NCBI GenBank assembly: GCA_946481265.1
Contig: CAMLNE010000110.1
Coordinates: forward strand, 1 to 11,355
DNA from: an uncultured Panacagrimonas sp.
GTDB lineage: Bacteria; Pseudomonadota; Gammaproteobacteria; Nevskiales; Nevskiaceae
Length of the DNA: 11,355 nt
Reading direction: 5' to 3'
The position numbers and the translations under genes were made by a program. Position 1 is the first letter of the stretch; every line of letters begins with the position of its first letter. Under the pieces are notes generated by a model. That model was given only the letters and a program-made list of their open reading frames with translations. It was not told the DNA's origin and made no database searches. Positions 1-5,710 of this stretch are shown here, piece by piece.

Positions 1-1947
1 CGGGAGATCGGCTGGGACCAGGCCTATGCCATCGCCGCGCAACGCCTGGTCGGACTGCGGGCGGCGCACGGCGCGAACAGCGTCGCCGTCTACCTGGGCA
101 ATCCCAGCGTGCACAACTACGGCAACCTCACGCATGGCCCGAACCTCCTGGGCCAGCTGAAGACGCGCAATCGCTATTCGGCCACGTCGGTCGACCAGTT
201 GCCGCACCAGCTCGTGGCGTACTGGATGTTCGGCCACCAGCTGCTGCTGCCCATCCCCGATCTCGACCGCACCCGCTACTTCCTGGTCCTGGGTGCCAAC
301 CCGATGGCGTCCAACGGCAGCCTGATGACGGTCCCCGATTTTCGTGGCCGCCTGCGCGACCTGCGTGCGCGCGGCGGCCGGATGGTGGTGATCGATCCGC
401 GCCGCAGCGAAACCGCGGCGGCGGCCGACGAGCACCATTTCATCCGGCCGGGCACCGACGCGGTGCTGCTGCTGGCGATGATCCACGTTGTGTTCGAGCA
501 AAACCTGCTGCGTCACGAGCGGCTGTCGTCGTTCGTCGACGGCGTGGAGGCAGTCGGCAAAGCGGTGCAGCCGTTCACGCCCGAGGCGGCCGCGCAGGCC
601 ACCGGCATCGACGCCGCCACCGTGCGGCGCCTGGCGATCGACTTCGCGAACGCCGATGCCGCGGTCGCCTATGGCCGCGTCGGCCTTTCGACCCAGGCCT
701 TCGGCAGCCTGTGCCAGTGGGCGATCAACCTGCTGAACCTGCTGACCGGCCGGCTCGATGCACCGGGCGGGGCGATGTTCCCGCTACCGGCGGTGGACCT
801 GTTGCGGGGACACACGAATCCCGGCCACCACGATGCCTGGCGCAGCCGCGTGCGCGGGCTGCCGGAATTTTCCGGCGAACTGCCGGTGGCGGCGCTGGCC
901 GAGGAGATCCTCACGCCCGGCGAGGGTCAGGTCCGCGCGCTGCTGACCGTCGCCGGCAACCCGGTGCTGTCCACGCCCAACGGGCGCCAGCTCGACCGTG
1001 CGCTGGCTTCGCTCGACTTCATGGTGTCGATCGACTTCTATCTCAACGAGACCACGCGCCACGCCCACCTCATCCTGCCGCCCACCTGCAGCGTGGAGCA
1101 CGACCACTACGACCTGGTGTTCCACCACCTGGCCGTGCGCAATACCGCGCGCTGGTCGCCACCGCTGTTCGACAAGCCCGCGGGAACGCGGCACGACTGG
1201 GAGATCTTCAACGGCCTGGCCCGCGCCTACCGCGAGTGCCTCGAGGCCGGCTCCCCACGGGCGGTCGGCACGCGCCTGCGCCGGCTGCCGGCCCTGGCCC
1301 GCCAGCGGCTGCGCCCGGACCAGTTGATCGACCTGGGCCTGCGCCTGGGTCCCTACGGAGGCTGGAAGCGCAAGCGCGAAGGCCTGAGCCTGCGCCGCCT
1401 CCGGCAGCATCCACACGGGATCGACCTGGGGCCGCTGCAACCCTGCCTGCCGCAGCGGCTGTTCACCGCCAACAAGCGGATCCGCTGCGACGTACCGGAG
1501 CTGATCGCCGAGGTCGAACGGGCGCGCGCCCTGATCGCAACCGCCGCCGACACCGGCCTGCGCCTGATCGGCCGGCGCCACCTGCGCAGCAACAATTCCT
1601 GGATGCACAACGCCGAGCGGCTGGTGAAGGGCAAGGACCGCTGCCTGCTGCTGATGCACCCGCAGGACGCGGCGGCGCGCGGACTGGCCGAAGGCAAGGT
1701 GGCGAGGCTGCGTACCCGCGTCGGAATGCTGGAGACCACGGTTCACCTGAGCGAGGAGATGATGCCTGGCGTGGTCTCCCTGCCCCACGGCTGGGGCCAT
1801 GGGCGCGAGGGCGTGCAGCTTCGCGTGGCCCGCGCCCACGCGGGCGTGAGCCTGAACGACCTGACCGACGAGCGTTGCCTGGACCCGCTCTCCGGCACTG
1901 CCGCGCTCAACGGCATCGAGGTCAGCGTGGAGTCCCTCGGCGCCTGA
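1..1947 (+). CDS. Molybdopterin oxidoreductase, partial (N-terminus off the left edge)
   Basis: The reading frame is open from base 1 to the TGA at 1945-1947 and gives 648 residues. It enters the window at an 'EIGWDQA' stretch, which resembles the 'EISWDEA' segment that follows the N-terminal Fe-S region in DMSO-reductase superfamily enzymes, so roughly 80-120 residues including any Cys cluster motif are missing. Visible signatures are 'VLGANPMASNG' and 'VVIDPRRSETA' in the cofactor-binding core, 'AINLLNLLTGRLDAPGGAMF', and a C-terminal dinucleotide-binding domain from about residue 514 ('RSNNSWMHNAERL', then 'LPHGWGHG' near the end). Such proteins bind bis-MGD molybdenum or tungsten and catalyse two-electron redox reactions. 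The substrate cannot be told from this sequence. By rough alignment to the family, the Mo-ligand position falls in 'SATSVDQLP' (about residues 60-68), which has no Cys or Sec. No Tat signal can be judged because the start is absent. The gene converges on the lipoprotein gene with an 18-base gap. The family call is secure; the subfamily is not. Confidence 0.9.
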   Translation, partial: REIGWDQAYAIAAQRLVGLRAAHGANSVAVYLGNPSVHNYGNLTHGPNLLGQLKTRNRYSATSVDQLPHQLVAYWMFGHQLLLPIPDLDRTRYFLVLGANPMASNGSLMTVPDFRGRLRDLRARGGRMVVIDPRRSETAAAADEHHFIRPGTDAVLLLAMIHVVFEQNLLRHERLSSFVDGVEAVGKAVQPFTPEAAAQATGIDAATVRRLAIDFANADAAVAYGRVGLSTQAFGSLCQWAINLLNLLTGRLDAPGGAMFPLPAVDLLRGHTNPGHHDAWRSRVRGLPEFSGELPVAALAEEILTPGEGQVRALLTVAGNPVLSTPNGRQLDRALASLDFMVSIDFYLNETTRHAHLILPPTCSVEHDHYDLVFHHLAVRNTARWSPPLFDKPAGTRHDWEIFNGLARAYRECLEAGSPRAVGTRLRRLPALARQRLRPDQLIDLGLRLGPYGGWKRKREGLSLRRLRQHPHGIDLGPLQPCLPQRLFTANKRIRCDVPELIAEVERARALIATAADTGLRLIGRRHLRSNNSWMHNAERLVKGKDRCLLLMHPQDAAARGLAEGKVARLRTRVGMLETTVHLSEEMMPGVVSLPHGWGHGREGVQLRVARAHAGVSLNDLTDERCLDPLSGTAALNGIEVSVESLGA

Positions 1948-1960
1948 GCGGCGGTCGCAT

Positions 1961-1976
1961 GCCGCCTATCGGCGGC
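1961..1976. other. Short GC hairpin between convergent genes, possible weak terminator
   Basis: GCCGCC-TATC-GGCGGC forms a perfect 6-bp stem with a 4-base loop in the gap between the two convergent genes. Its loop contains part of the minus-strand stop codon (1966-1968). No T-run follows on either strand, so intrinsic termination would be weak. It may simply be GC-rich coincidence. Confidence 0.25.
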
Positions 1977-2445
1977 GCGGCCGGTAGCCGCCCGGCCCAC
2001 ATACCAGCGTGCCCTCGCCGGTGAGCGCCCACAGCTCCTGCCATTCGGTCCACTGCTCGGCGGACAGCACGCTGGCGACCTCGTGCTCGAAGGCCGCGGC
2101 GGCGTCGATCTGCTGGCGTGCCACCTTCATGCGACGCTGCGCCAGCGATTCGGCCGCGCCCCTGAAATCCGGGCGTGTGCGGTCGAGCTGTGTCCATTCG
2201 CGGGTCAGTTCCGCCCAGTCGCGACCGAGCTGGAGCATGGCCGGGTTGTACTGGTCATAGGCGGCCAGGATCTTCGCGCGCTGCGCATCGTCGGCCTCGA
2301 CGTTGCGAAGGACCGCGAGCGCCGACTTCTCGCTGCGACCTTCGAAGCTCTGGGCAGGCGGGATCAGCGGCGTGCCTGCGCAGGCCGAGAGCAGGCCGGC
2401 GGCGAGCAGCGGCAGCAGGAGGGTCGGGAGTGCGACGCTTTTCAT
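1966..2445 (-). CDS. Small Spy/CpxP-like periplasmic lipoprotein
   Basis: This 159-residue protein has a lipoprotein signal peptide: MKS, a hydrophobic run, then the lipobox L-S-A-C with the lipidated Cys at residue 22. The residue after Cys is Ala rather than Asp, which predicts sorting to the outer membrane. The mature part (about residues 38-143) is almost wholly helical and charged. It ends in 'LSAEQWTEWQ' (127-136), reminiscent of the LTxxQ motif of Spy/CpxP-type periplasmic proteins, so a helical-hairpin chaperone-like or stress-sensing role is possible but unproven. I chose the ATG at 2445 because it sits directly before the signal peptide; the frame stays open upstream to 2535, but that part has no signal-like character. 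The Shine-Dalgarno is weak. It lies 157 bases downstream of the desaturase on the same strand. The lipoprotein call is solid; the Spy-like assignment rests on one short motif. Confidence 0.8.
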   Translation of the reverse strand: MKSVALPTLLLPLLAAGLLSACAGTPLIPPAQSFEGRSEKSALAVLRNVEADDAQRAKILAAYDQYNPAMLQLGRDWAELTREWTQLDRTRPDFRGAAESLAQRRMKVARQQIDAAAAFEHEVASVLSAEQWTEWQELWALTGEGTLVCGPGGYRPRRR

Positions 2446-2526
2446 GGAACGTGGCGACCTGTGGCATCGGTGCCCCGCCGGGGATGGTGGCACCGTGGCA
2501 TTCGAGAGGCCCTGGAAGCACGGGAA

Positions 2527-2551
2527 TGCCGGCATCGGGCTTCTGCCGGCA
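2527..2551. repeat. Two copies of an 8-bp palindrome upstream of the lipoprotein gene
   Basis: TGCCGGCA, itself a perfect palindrome, occurs at 2527-2534 and again at 2544-2551, 17 bp apart start to start. The pair is 82-106 bp upstream of the lipoprotein ATG. Two same-face palindromes could be an operator. GC-rich DNA makes such 8-mers fairly common, so this is weak evidence. Confidence 0.25.
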
Positions 2552-2602
2552 GCCGATCGTTCGTCTGTCGCCCCGCCCCACCGACTGCGTCGGCGGTGCG
2601 GA

Positions 2603-3763
2603 TTACGCGGTCTGCAGGTGCAGCAGGCGTACGCGGTGGTACTGGTGCTGCAGCGACTCTTCGAGCGCCTGCAGGCGCCGGCGCGCCTCGCTGTGCTCCC
2701 AGCGCTCGGCGACGCGATCCATCACCTGCTTCTTGGCGTGCTCGATCTTCTCGGCCTGCAGGCGACTCCACTCGTTGACCGTGGACCTGAACGCCTCCAT
2801 CTCCTGCTCGAGCATCTGCCGGACGTGTTCGAGGCGCGTGGTCGGCTCGGCCTGGGCCAGTTTCTCGTGGGCGCGGGCGAATTGCCGCTCGATCATCGCG
2901 CGCCGGATCTTGAATTCCGGAACGCGGCGCAACCCATGCGCCAGGCCCAGCCAGGACCACAGCGAGATCCACCACTTGGTCAGGTCGATATGCCACCAGC
3001 GCACGCCGTTGCGGTAATCCCAGGAGAACAGGTGGTGATAGTTGTGGTAGCCCTCGCCGTAGGTGAACAGGGCGATCAGATCGTTGTCGCGCGCCGAGTT
3101 CTCCTCGGTGTACGGACGCCGGCCCCACATGTGCGCGAGCGAATTGATGAAGAACGTGAAGTGGTGATTCACCACCAGGCGCAACAGGCCAGCCACCAGC
3201 AGCACGCCCCAGGGATCGCCCACCGCGATACCGATCAGGGCAGGCAGCGCGATGTTCATGAACAGGGCCAGTCCCAGGTAATGCTTGTGCTGGAACACCA
3301 CCACCGGATCGCGCTGCAGGTCCTGCACGTTCGACAGGTCGAGCGCATGGCAGGGTCGGTCACGCAGCATCCAGCCCATGTGCGCGTACCAGAAGCCGCG
3401 CTTGATCGAGTAGGGATCGGTGTCGACGTCGTCCACGTTCTTGTGGTGGACACGGTGCATCGAGGTCCACACCAGGATGCTGTTCTGCAGCGCCTGCGCC
3501 CCGAACAGCATGTAGAAGATGCGCAGCGGCAGCCGTGCCTCGTACGCGCGGTGCGCCCACAGGCGGTGGTAGCCCCCGGTGATGGAGATACCGCTGGCGT
3601 ACAGGAAGATCACGAACCACAGCCAGGCGGCGCCGGAAAAATCGTGGTGCCAGGCGTAGTACGGAAAGACGGTCAGCAGCATCAGCGTGCTGATCGAGAA
3701 CAAGATCGTCGCCGGAAGGTTGATCGGCGCGCGTTGGGCAGCTTGGGAATTCACAGCAGTCAT
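2603..3763 (-). CDS. Membrane acyl-CoA/acyl-lipid delta-9-type fatty acid desaturase
   Basis: This 386-residue integral membrane di-iron desaturase carries the three histidine boxes of the family: HRLWAH (residues 66-71), HRVHH (103-107) and HNYHH (240-244), with the extra conserved 'NSLAHMWG' at about 207-214. It should introduce a double bond into saturated acyl chains using O2 and an electron donor, at the cytoplasmic membrane. Hydrophobic segments lie at about 19-37, 45-63, 163-180 and 185-202. The order, spacing and 'YHRLWAHRAY' context match the stearoyl-CoA desaturase (delta-9) type; the regiospecificity is inferred. After the last box there is a long, highly charged helical tail (about 290-386), rich in Glu, Arg and Gln and with coiled-coil character. 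The ATG at 3763 is the first plausible start and the Shine-Dalgarno is weak. The gene lies 113 bases downstream of the cold-shock gene, with a strong terminator between them, so it probably has its own promoter. Confidence 0.94.
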   Translation of the reverse strand: MTAVNSQAAQRAPINLPATILFSISTLMLLTVFPYYAWHHDFSGAAWLWFVIFLYASGISITGGYHRLWAHRAYEARLPLRIFYMLFGAQALQNSILVWTSMHRVHHKNVDDVDTDPYSIKRGFWYAHMGWMLRDRPCHALDLSNVQDLQRDPVVVFQHKHYLGLALFMNIALPALIGIAVGDPWGVLLVAGLLRLVVNHHFTFFINSLAHMWGRRPYTEENSARDNDLIALFTYGEGYHNYHHLFSWDYRNGVRWWHIDLTKWWISLWSWLGLAHGLRRVPEFKIRRAMIERQFARAHEKLAQAEPTTRLEHVRQMLEQEMEAFRSTVNEWSRLQAEKIEHAKKQVMDRVAERWEHSEARRRLQALEESLQHQYHRVRLLHLQTA

Positions 3764-3812
3764 CGTCGGCTCACGGACGGGGGCGGCAGCTTACGACAGT
3801 AGTGGCAAACCG

Positions 3813-3847
3813 GAAAAAAGAAAGCCGCGGCAAAACGCCGCGGCTTT
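3813..3847 (-). terminator. Rho-independent terminator of the cold-shock gene
   Basis: A perfect 11-bp stem (arms 3821-3831 and 3837-3847, AAAGCCGCGGC and its complement) encloses a 5-base loop. On the minus strand it is followed by a T-rich tract (complement of 3813-3820). It lies 30 bases past the cold-shock stop codon. A second, AT-richer hairpin (TTCGATT 3846-3852 with AATCGAA 3860-3866) sits between the stop codon and this stem, overlapping the stem edge by two bases. The terminator should insulate the desaturase from cold-shock transcription, unless it is leaky. Confidence 0.9.
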
Positions 3848-3876
3848 CGATTACTGCAGAATCGAATGAGTTTCGA

Positions 3877-4089
3877 TCAGAGCGGCTTGATCTGGGTGGC
3901 CTGCATACCCTTCTGGCCGCGCTGGGCGATGTACTGCACGCGCTGTCCTTCCTTGAGGGTCTTGAAGCCGGTGCCTTGGATTTCCTTGAAGTGGGCGAAG
4001 AGGTCCTCACCACCGCCTTCCGGCGTGATGAAACCGAAGCCCTTGGCGTCGTTGAACCACTTGACTACACCGGTCGATACATTCGACAT
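3877..4089 (-). CDS. CspA-family cold-shock protein
   Basis: This is a 70-residue single cold-shock domain, the usual length for the family. RNP1 is KGFGFI (residues 16-21) and RNP2 is DLFAHF (29-34), preceded by '[11 protein letters not shown]' and ending 'QATQIKPL'. It is a cytoplasmic single-stranded nucleic-acid binding protein that melts RNA secondary structure. The sequence does not show whether this paralogue is truly cold-induced. The ATG at 4089 is chosen because the family motif starts there and a good Shine-Dalgarno (AGAGGA) precedes it. The frame remains open to 4224, but that part is untranslated leader. The predicted promoter lies about 150 bases upstream, giving the long leader typical of cspA-type mRNAs. 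A strong terminator follows, so the gene is probably monocistronic. Confidence 0.97.
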   Translation of the reverse strand: MSNVSTGVVKWFNDAKGFGFITPEGGGEDLFAHFKEIQGTGFKTLKEGQRVQYIAQRGQKGMQATQIKPL

Positions 4090-4241
4090 GAAACGTTCCT
4101 CTGAACAGTTGATGAAATGCAGGTAAACCACCCGCACGGTGCATCCGTTCAAGAAACGTTTGCCGGGGAGCTGGAGCGTCCCCGGAAAGGTGTTACGGGG
4201 CACAGAAGACCGCGGATCAAGCACTGCTTGAAACGACTGCG
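4090..4241 (-). other. Predicted long 5' leader of the cold-shock mRNA
   Basis: About 150 transcribed, untranslated bases are predicted between the promoter and the ATG. A hairpin (CCGGGG 4163-4168 with CCCCGG 4180-4185) sits mid-leader. The palindromic AAACGTTT at 4154-4161 can pair with the related GAAACGTT segment (4090-4097) lying between the Shine-Dalgarno and the ATG. Such alternative pairings are how cspA-type leaders sense temperature. Whether this one does is inference. Confidence 0.45.
4097..4102 (-). promoter_or_regulatory. Ribosome binding site of the cold-shock gene
   Basis: On the minus strand AGAGGA lies 7 bases before the ATG at 4089, a close match to the anti-Shine-Dalgarno. 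It fixes the start and rules out the longer upstream reading. Confidence 0.8.
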
Positions 4242-4247
4242 GCTGGC

Positions 4248-4276
4248 ACGTTAGCCGACCTGTGATCGTTTGTCTA
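4248..4276 (-). promoter_or_regulatory. Predicted sigma70-type promoter of the cold-shock gene
   Basis: On the minus strand a -35 element TAGACA (4271-4276, one mismatch to TTGACA) and a -10 element TAACGT (4248-4253, weaker) are separated by exactly 17 bases. The start site would fall near 4241. An inverted repeat ACGTTAG/CTAACGT (4248-4254 and 4274-4280) overlaps both elements. Confidence 0.5.
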
Positions 4277-4294
4277 ACGTCTTTTCAGGCAGTG

Positions 4295-4319
4295 AAAAGG
4301 CCCAGCCGACGGCCGGTCC
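4295..4319 (-). terminator. Probable terminator after tRNA-Val
   Basis: On the minus strand GGACCGGCC-GTC-GGCTGGGCC folds into a 9-bp stem (4311-4319 with 4299-4307) containing one A-G mismatch and one G-T wobble. It is followed by TTTT (complement of 4295-4298). It begins 6 bases past the tRNA 3' end. The T-run is short, so efficiency is uncertain. Confidence 0.5.
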
Positions 4320-4325
4320 GAAGCT

Positions 4326-4400
4326 TGGTGGATGGTACAGGGATCGAACCTGTGGCCCCCGCCGTGTGAAGGCGATGCTCTACCGCTGAGCTAACCATCC
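4326..4400 (-). tRNA. tRNA-Val (anticodon CAC), CCA encoded
   Basis: The minus strand folds into a complete cloverleaf. The acceptor stem is GGATGGT/ACCATCC, the D stem GCTC/GAGC, and the anticodon stem TCGCC/GGCGG (one T-G pair) with loop TTCACAC. The T stem is ACAGG/CCTGT with the TTCGATC loop. The discriminator is A, and the CCA end is encoded at 4326-4328. The anticodon CAC reads the valine codon GUG, which is heavily used in GC-rich genomes. Length is 75 bases with CCA. A predicted promoter lies 24-53 bases upstream and a probable terminator just downstream. Confidence 0.96.
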
Positions 4401-4423
4401 GTGCCGCTGAATCAGGGGCGCGC

Positions 4424-4453
4424 ATGGTAGTGAGCCGGCATGAGGGTCGTCAA
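4424..4453 (-). promoter_or_regulatory. Predicted promoter of tRNA-Val with GC-rich discriminator
   Basis: On the minus strand TTGACG (4448-4453, five of six matches) and TACCAT (4424-4429, four of six) are 18 bases apart. They are followed by GCGCGCC before the expected start near 4414-4417. A GC-rich discriminator of this kind is typical of stable-RNA promoters under ppGpp (stringent) control. The leader before the mature tRNA would be about 15 bases. Confidence 0.55.
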
Positions 4454-4476
4454 TTCCATCACCGCATCCGGAGGAA

Positions 4477-4929
4477 TCAGACAGCAGGACGACGCCCAAA
4501 CATGCCCATCGTCTTCATCGTCACTGCCGTCTCGCCGTGCTGGTTGATGCCCTGGTACTCGCACTTGATGACGCCGCGGTCAGGCCTGGATCTTGAAGGG
4601 ACGGTCTCGATCACGCGCATCGATACGCGCAGCGTGTCGCCCGGCCGCACCGGCTTGAGCCAGCGGATCTCGTCAACGCCCGGCGACCCGTGGCTCACCG
4701 CACGCTGCAGCAGTCCATCGACGATCTGCCGCATGACGACCGAGCAGGTATGCCAGCCGCTGGCCACCAGCCCCCCGAAATGCGAGGCGGCGGCGGCCTC
4801 GTGGTCGAGGTGGAACGGCTGAGGGTCGAACTGCCGCGCGAAATCGAGGATCTGGCTCTCGGTGAAGCGGTGCTCGCCGAGGTCGATCACCTGGCCGGGC
4901 TGAAAATCCTCGAAGTACAGAAGGCTCAT
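4477..4929 (-). CDS. MaoC-like (R)-specific enoyl-CoA hydratase-type dehydratase
   Basis: This 150-residue hot-dog fold protein has the MaoC/hydratase-2 signature: FDPQPFHLDHEAA, with Asp35 and His40 at the D-x4-H spacing used for water addition or removal in (R)-hydratases, followed by 'GLVASGWHTCSVVMR'. It probably hydrates or dehydrates an acyl-CoA (or related thioester) in the cytoplasm; the actual substrate is unknown. The ATG at 4929 overlaps the TGA of tadA as ATGA. No clear Shine-Dalgarno precedes it, so translation probably depends on reinitiation after tadA. The C-terminal 'VIKCEYQGINQHGETAV' is the usual family ending strand pair. It is the last gene of the UPF0016-tadA-maoC operon; the tRNA lies 76 bases beyond and no terminator is evident between. 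Confidence 0.88.
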   Translation of the reverse strand: MSLLYFEDFQPGQVIDLGEHRFTESQILDFARQFDPQPFHLDHEAAAASHFGGLVASGWHTCSVVMRQIVDGLLQRAVSHGSPGVDEIRWLKPVRPGDTLRVSMRVIETVPSRSRPDRGVIKCEYQGINQHGETAVTMKTMGMFGRRPAV

Positions 4930-5429
4930 GACGACATGGGGTCTGGTGAAGAAAAGGGCGCCGAGGCTCGGCGGCGTGTGCGAAAGAAGCTGCGCAGCAG
5001 TTCGCCGCAGGCCTCGCCGAGCACGCCACCCCGCCACGCCACCGTGTGGTTGAGGCGAGGCCACGAAATCAGGTCGTACAGCGAATGCACGGCGCCGGCC
5101 TTCGGATCGGCTGCGCCGAACACCAGGCGCTGCACGCGCGCATGGATGATCGCGCCCGCGCACATGGCGCAGGGTTCGAGCGTGACGTAGAGCGTGGTAC
5201 CGGGCAGACGGTAGTTGCCCAGACGGGCCGCGGCGGCGCGCAACGCGATCATCTCGGCGTGGGCGCTCGGGTCGTGCGCGGCAATCGGACGGTTCCAGCC
5301 CTCGCCGATGACCTCGCCGCCGGCATCGACCAGCACGGCGCCCACCGGCACCTCGCCGGCCCGCGCGGCCTCCCCGGCCAGCGCCAGGGCGCGCTCCATG
5401 AAGACCGTGTCGAACGCCTCGGACTCCAT
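4926..5429 (-). CDS. tadA: tRNA-specific adenosine deaminase TadA
   Basis: TadA deaminates adenosine 34 to inosine in tRNA-Arg(ACG), so that one tRNA reads CGU, CGC and CGA. The 167-residue product has the zinc-dependent deaminase motifs: H-A-E with His57 (zinc) and Glu59 (proton shuttle), and P-C-A-M-C with Cys87 and Cys90 (zinc). It also has the 'GNYRLPGTTLYVTLEPC' and 'DPKAGAVHSLYDL' segments diagnostic of TadA as opposed to other cytidine/deoxycytidylate deaminases. The ATG at 5429 is favoured because the family N-terminus ('FMERALALAGEAARAGEVPVGAVLV') begins shortly after it and it overlaps the preceding TGA as TGATG. The frame is open further upstream, but that stretch is antisense to other genes. 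The protein ends in a short Arg/Ser/Pro-rich tail. It is expected to be essential. Confidence 0.96.
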   Translation of the reverse strand: MESEAFDTVFMERALALAGEAARAGEVPVGAVLVDAGGEVIGEGWNRPIAAHDPSAHAEMIALRAAAARLGNYRLPGTTLYVTLEPCAMCAGAIIHARVQRLVFGAADPKAGAVHSLYDLISWPRLNHTVAWRGGVLGEACGELLRSFFRTRRRASAPFSSPDPMSS

Positions 5430-5710
5430 CACCCGACCAGCCCGCTCCTGAGCGTCCATGCCCCGATCACGACGAAGCCGATGCCCGCCACGATCTGCAG
5501 ATGCCTGGGATTGACGTGCTGCGCCACGAAGGTGCCGGCGAGCACCCCGATGGCGGCCGCCAGTACCAGCGCGCTGGCCGAGGCGGCGAAGACGGTCAGT
5601 TTCGAAGTCGGCTTGTCGGCGGTGAACAGCACGGTTGCAAGCTGGGTCTTGTCCCCGAGTTCGGCAAGGAAGACGGTGGCGAACACGGTGTAGAAGATCT
5701 TCCAGTCCAT
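5429..5710 (-). CDS. Half-size UPF0016/TMEM165/GDT1-family cation transporter
   Basis: This 93-residue hydrophobic protein carries one copy of the family motif E-x-G-D-K-T (E17-L-G-D-K-T22, within 'FLAELGDKTQ'). Three membrane segments are visible: about residues 5-18, 38-60 and 70-88. Members export Mn2+ (or move Ca2+ and H+) across the cytoplasmic membrane. Typical members have about 190-200 residues with two motif copies in inverted halves, so this one should pair with itself or with a second half encoded elsewhere; none is adjacent here. The start is the ATG at 5710, immediately before the conserved region; no strong Shine-Dalgarno is seen. No yybP-ykoY-type Mn riboswitch is recognisable in the 108 bases upstream. 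It is first in an operon with tadA (TGATG overlap) and maoC. Confidence 0.85.
   Translation of the reverse strand: MDWKIFYTVFATVFLAELGDKTQLATVLFTADKPTSKLTVFAASASALVLAAAIGVLAGTFVAQHVNPRHLQIVAGIGFVVIGAWTLRSGLVG

Noticed and set aside
784..1839. A 351-residue minus-strand frame opposite the molybdopterin oxidoreductase
   Set aside because: It is a shadow of the plus-strand gene. It has low complexity and no recognisable domain.
2578..2596. Hairpin just after the desaturase stop as a terminator
   Set aside because: An 8-bp stem with a 3-base loop and one wobble is present, but GC-rich sequence without a T-run follows, so I did not call a terminator.
2303..3802. A 499-residue open frame on the plus strand across the desaturase and lipoprotein
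   Set aside because: It is antisense to two clearly recognised genes, and its translation is rich in His, Gln, Arg and Val with no family motif, as expected for the complement of GC-rich coding DNA.
4090..4224. A 45-residue N-terminal extension of the cold-shock protein
   Set aside because: The extension has no similarity to the cold-shock domain, lies upstream of a good Shine-Dalgarno, and fits the untranslated leader.
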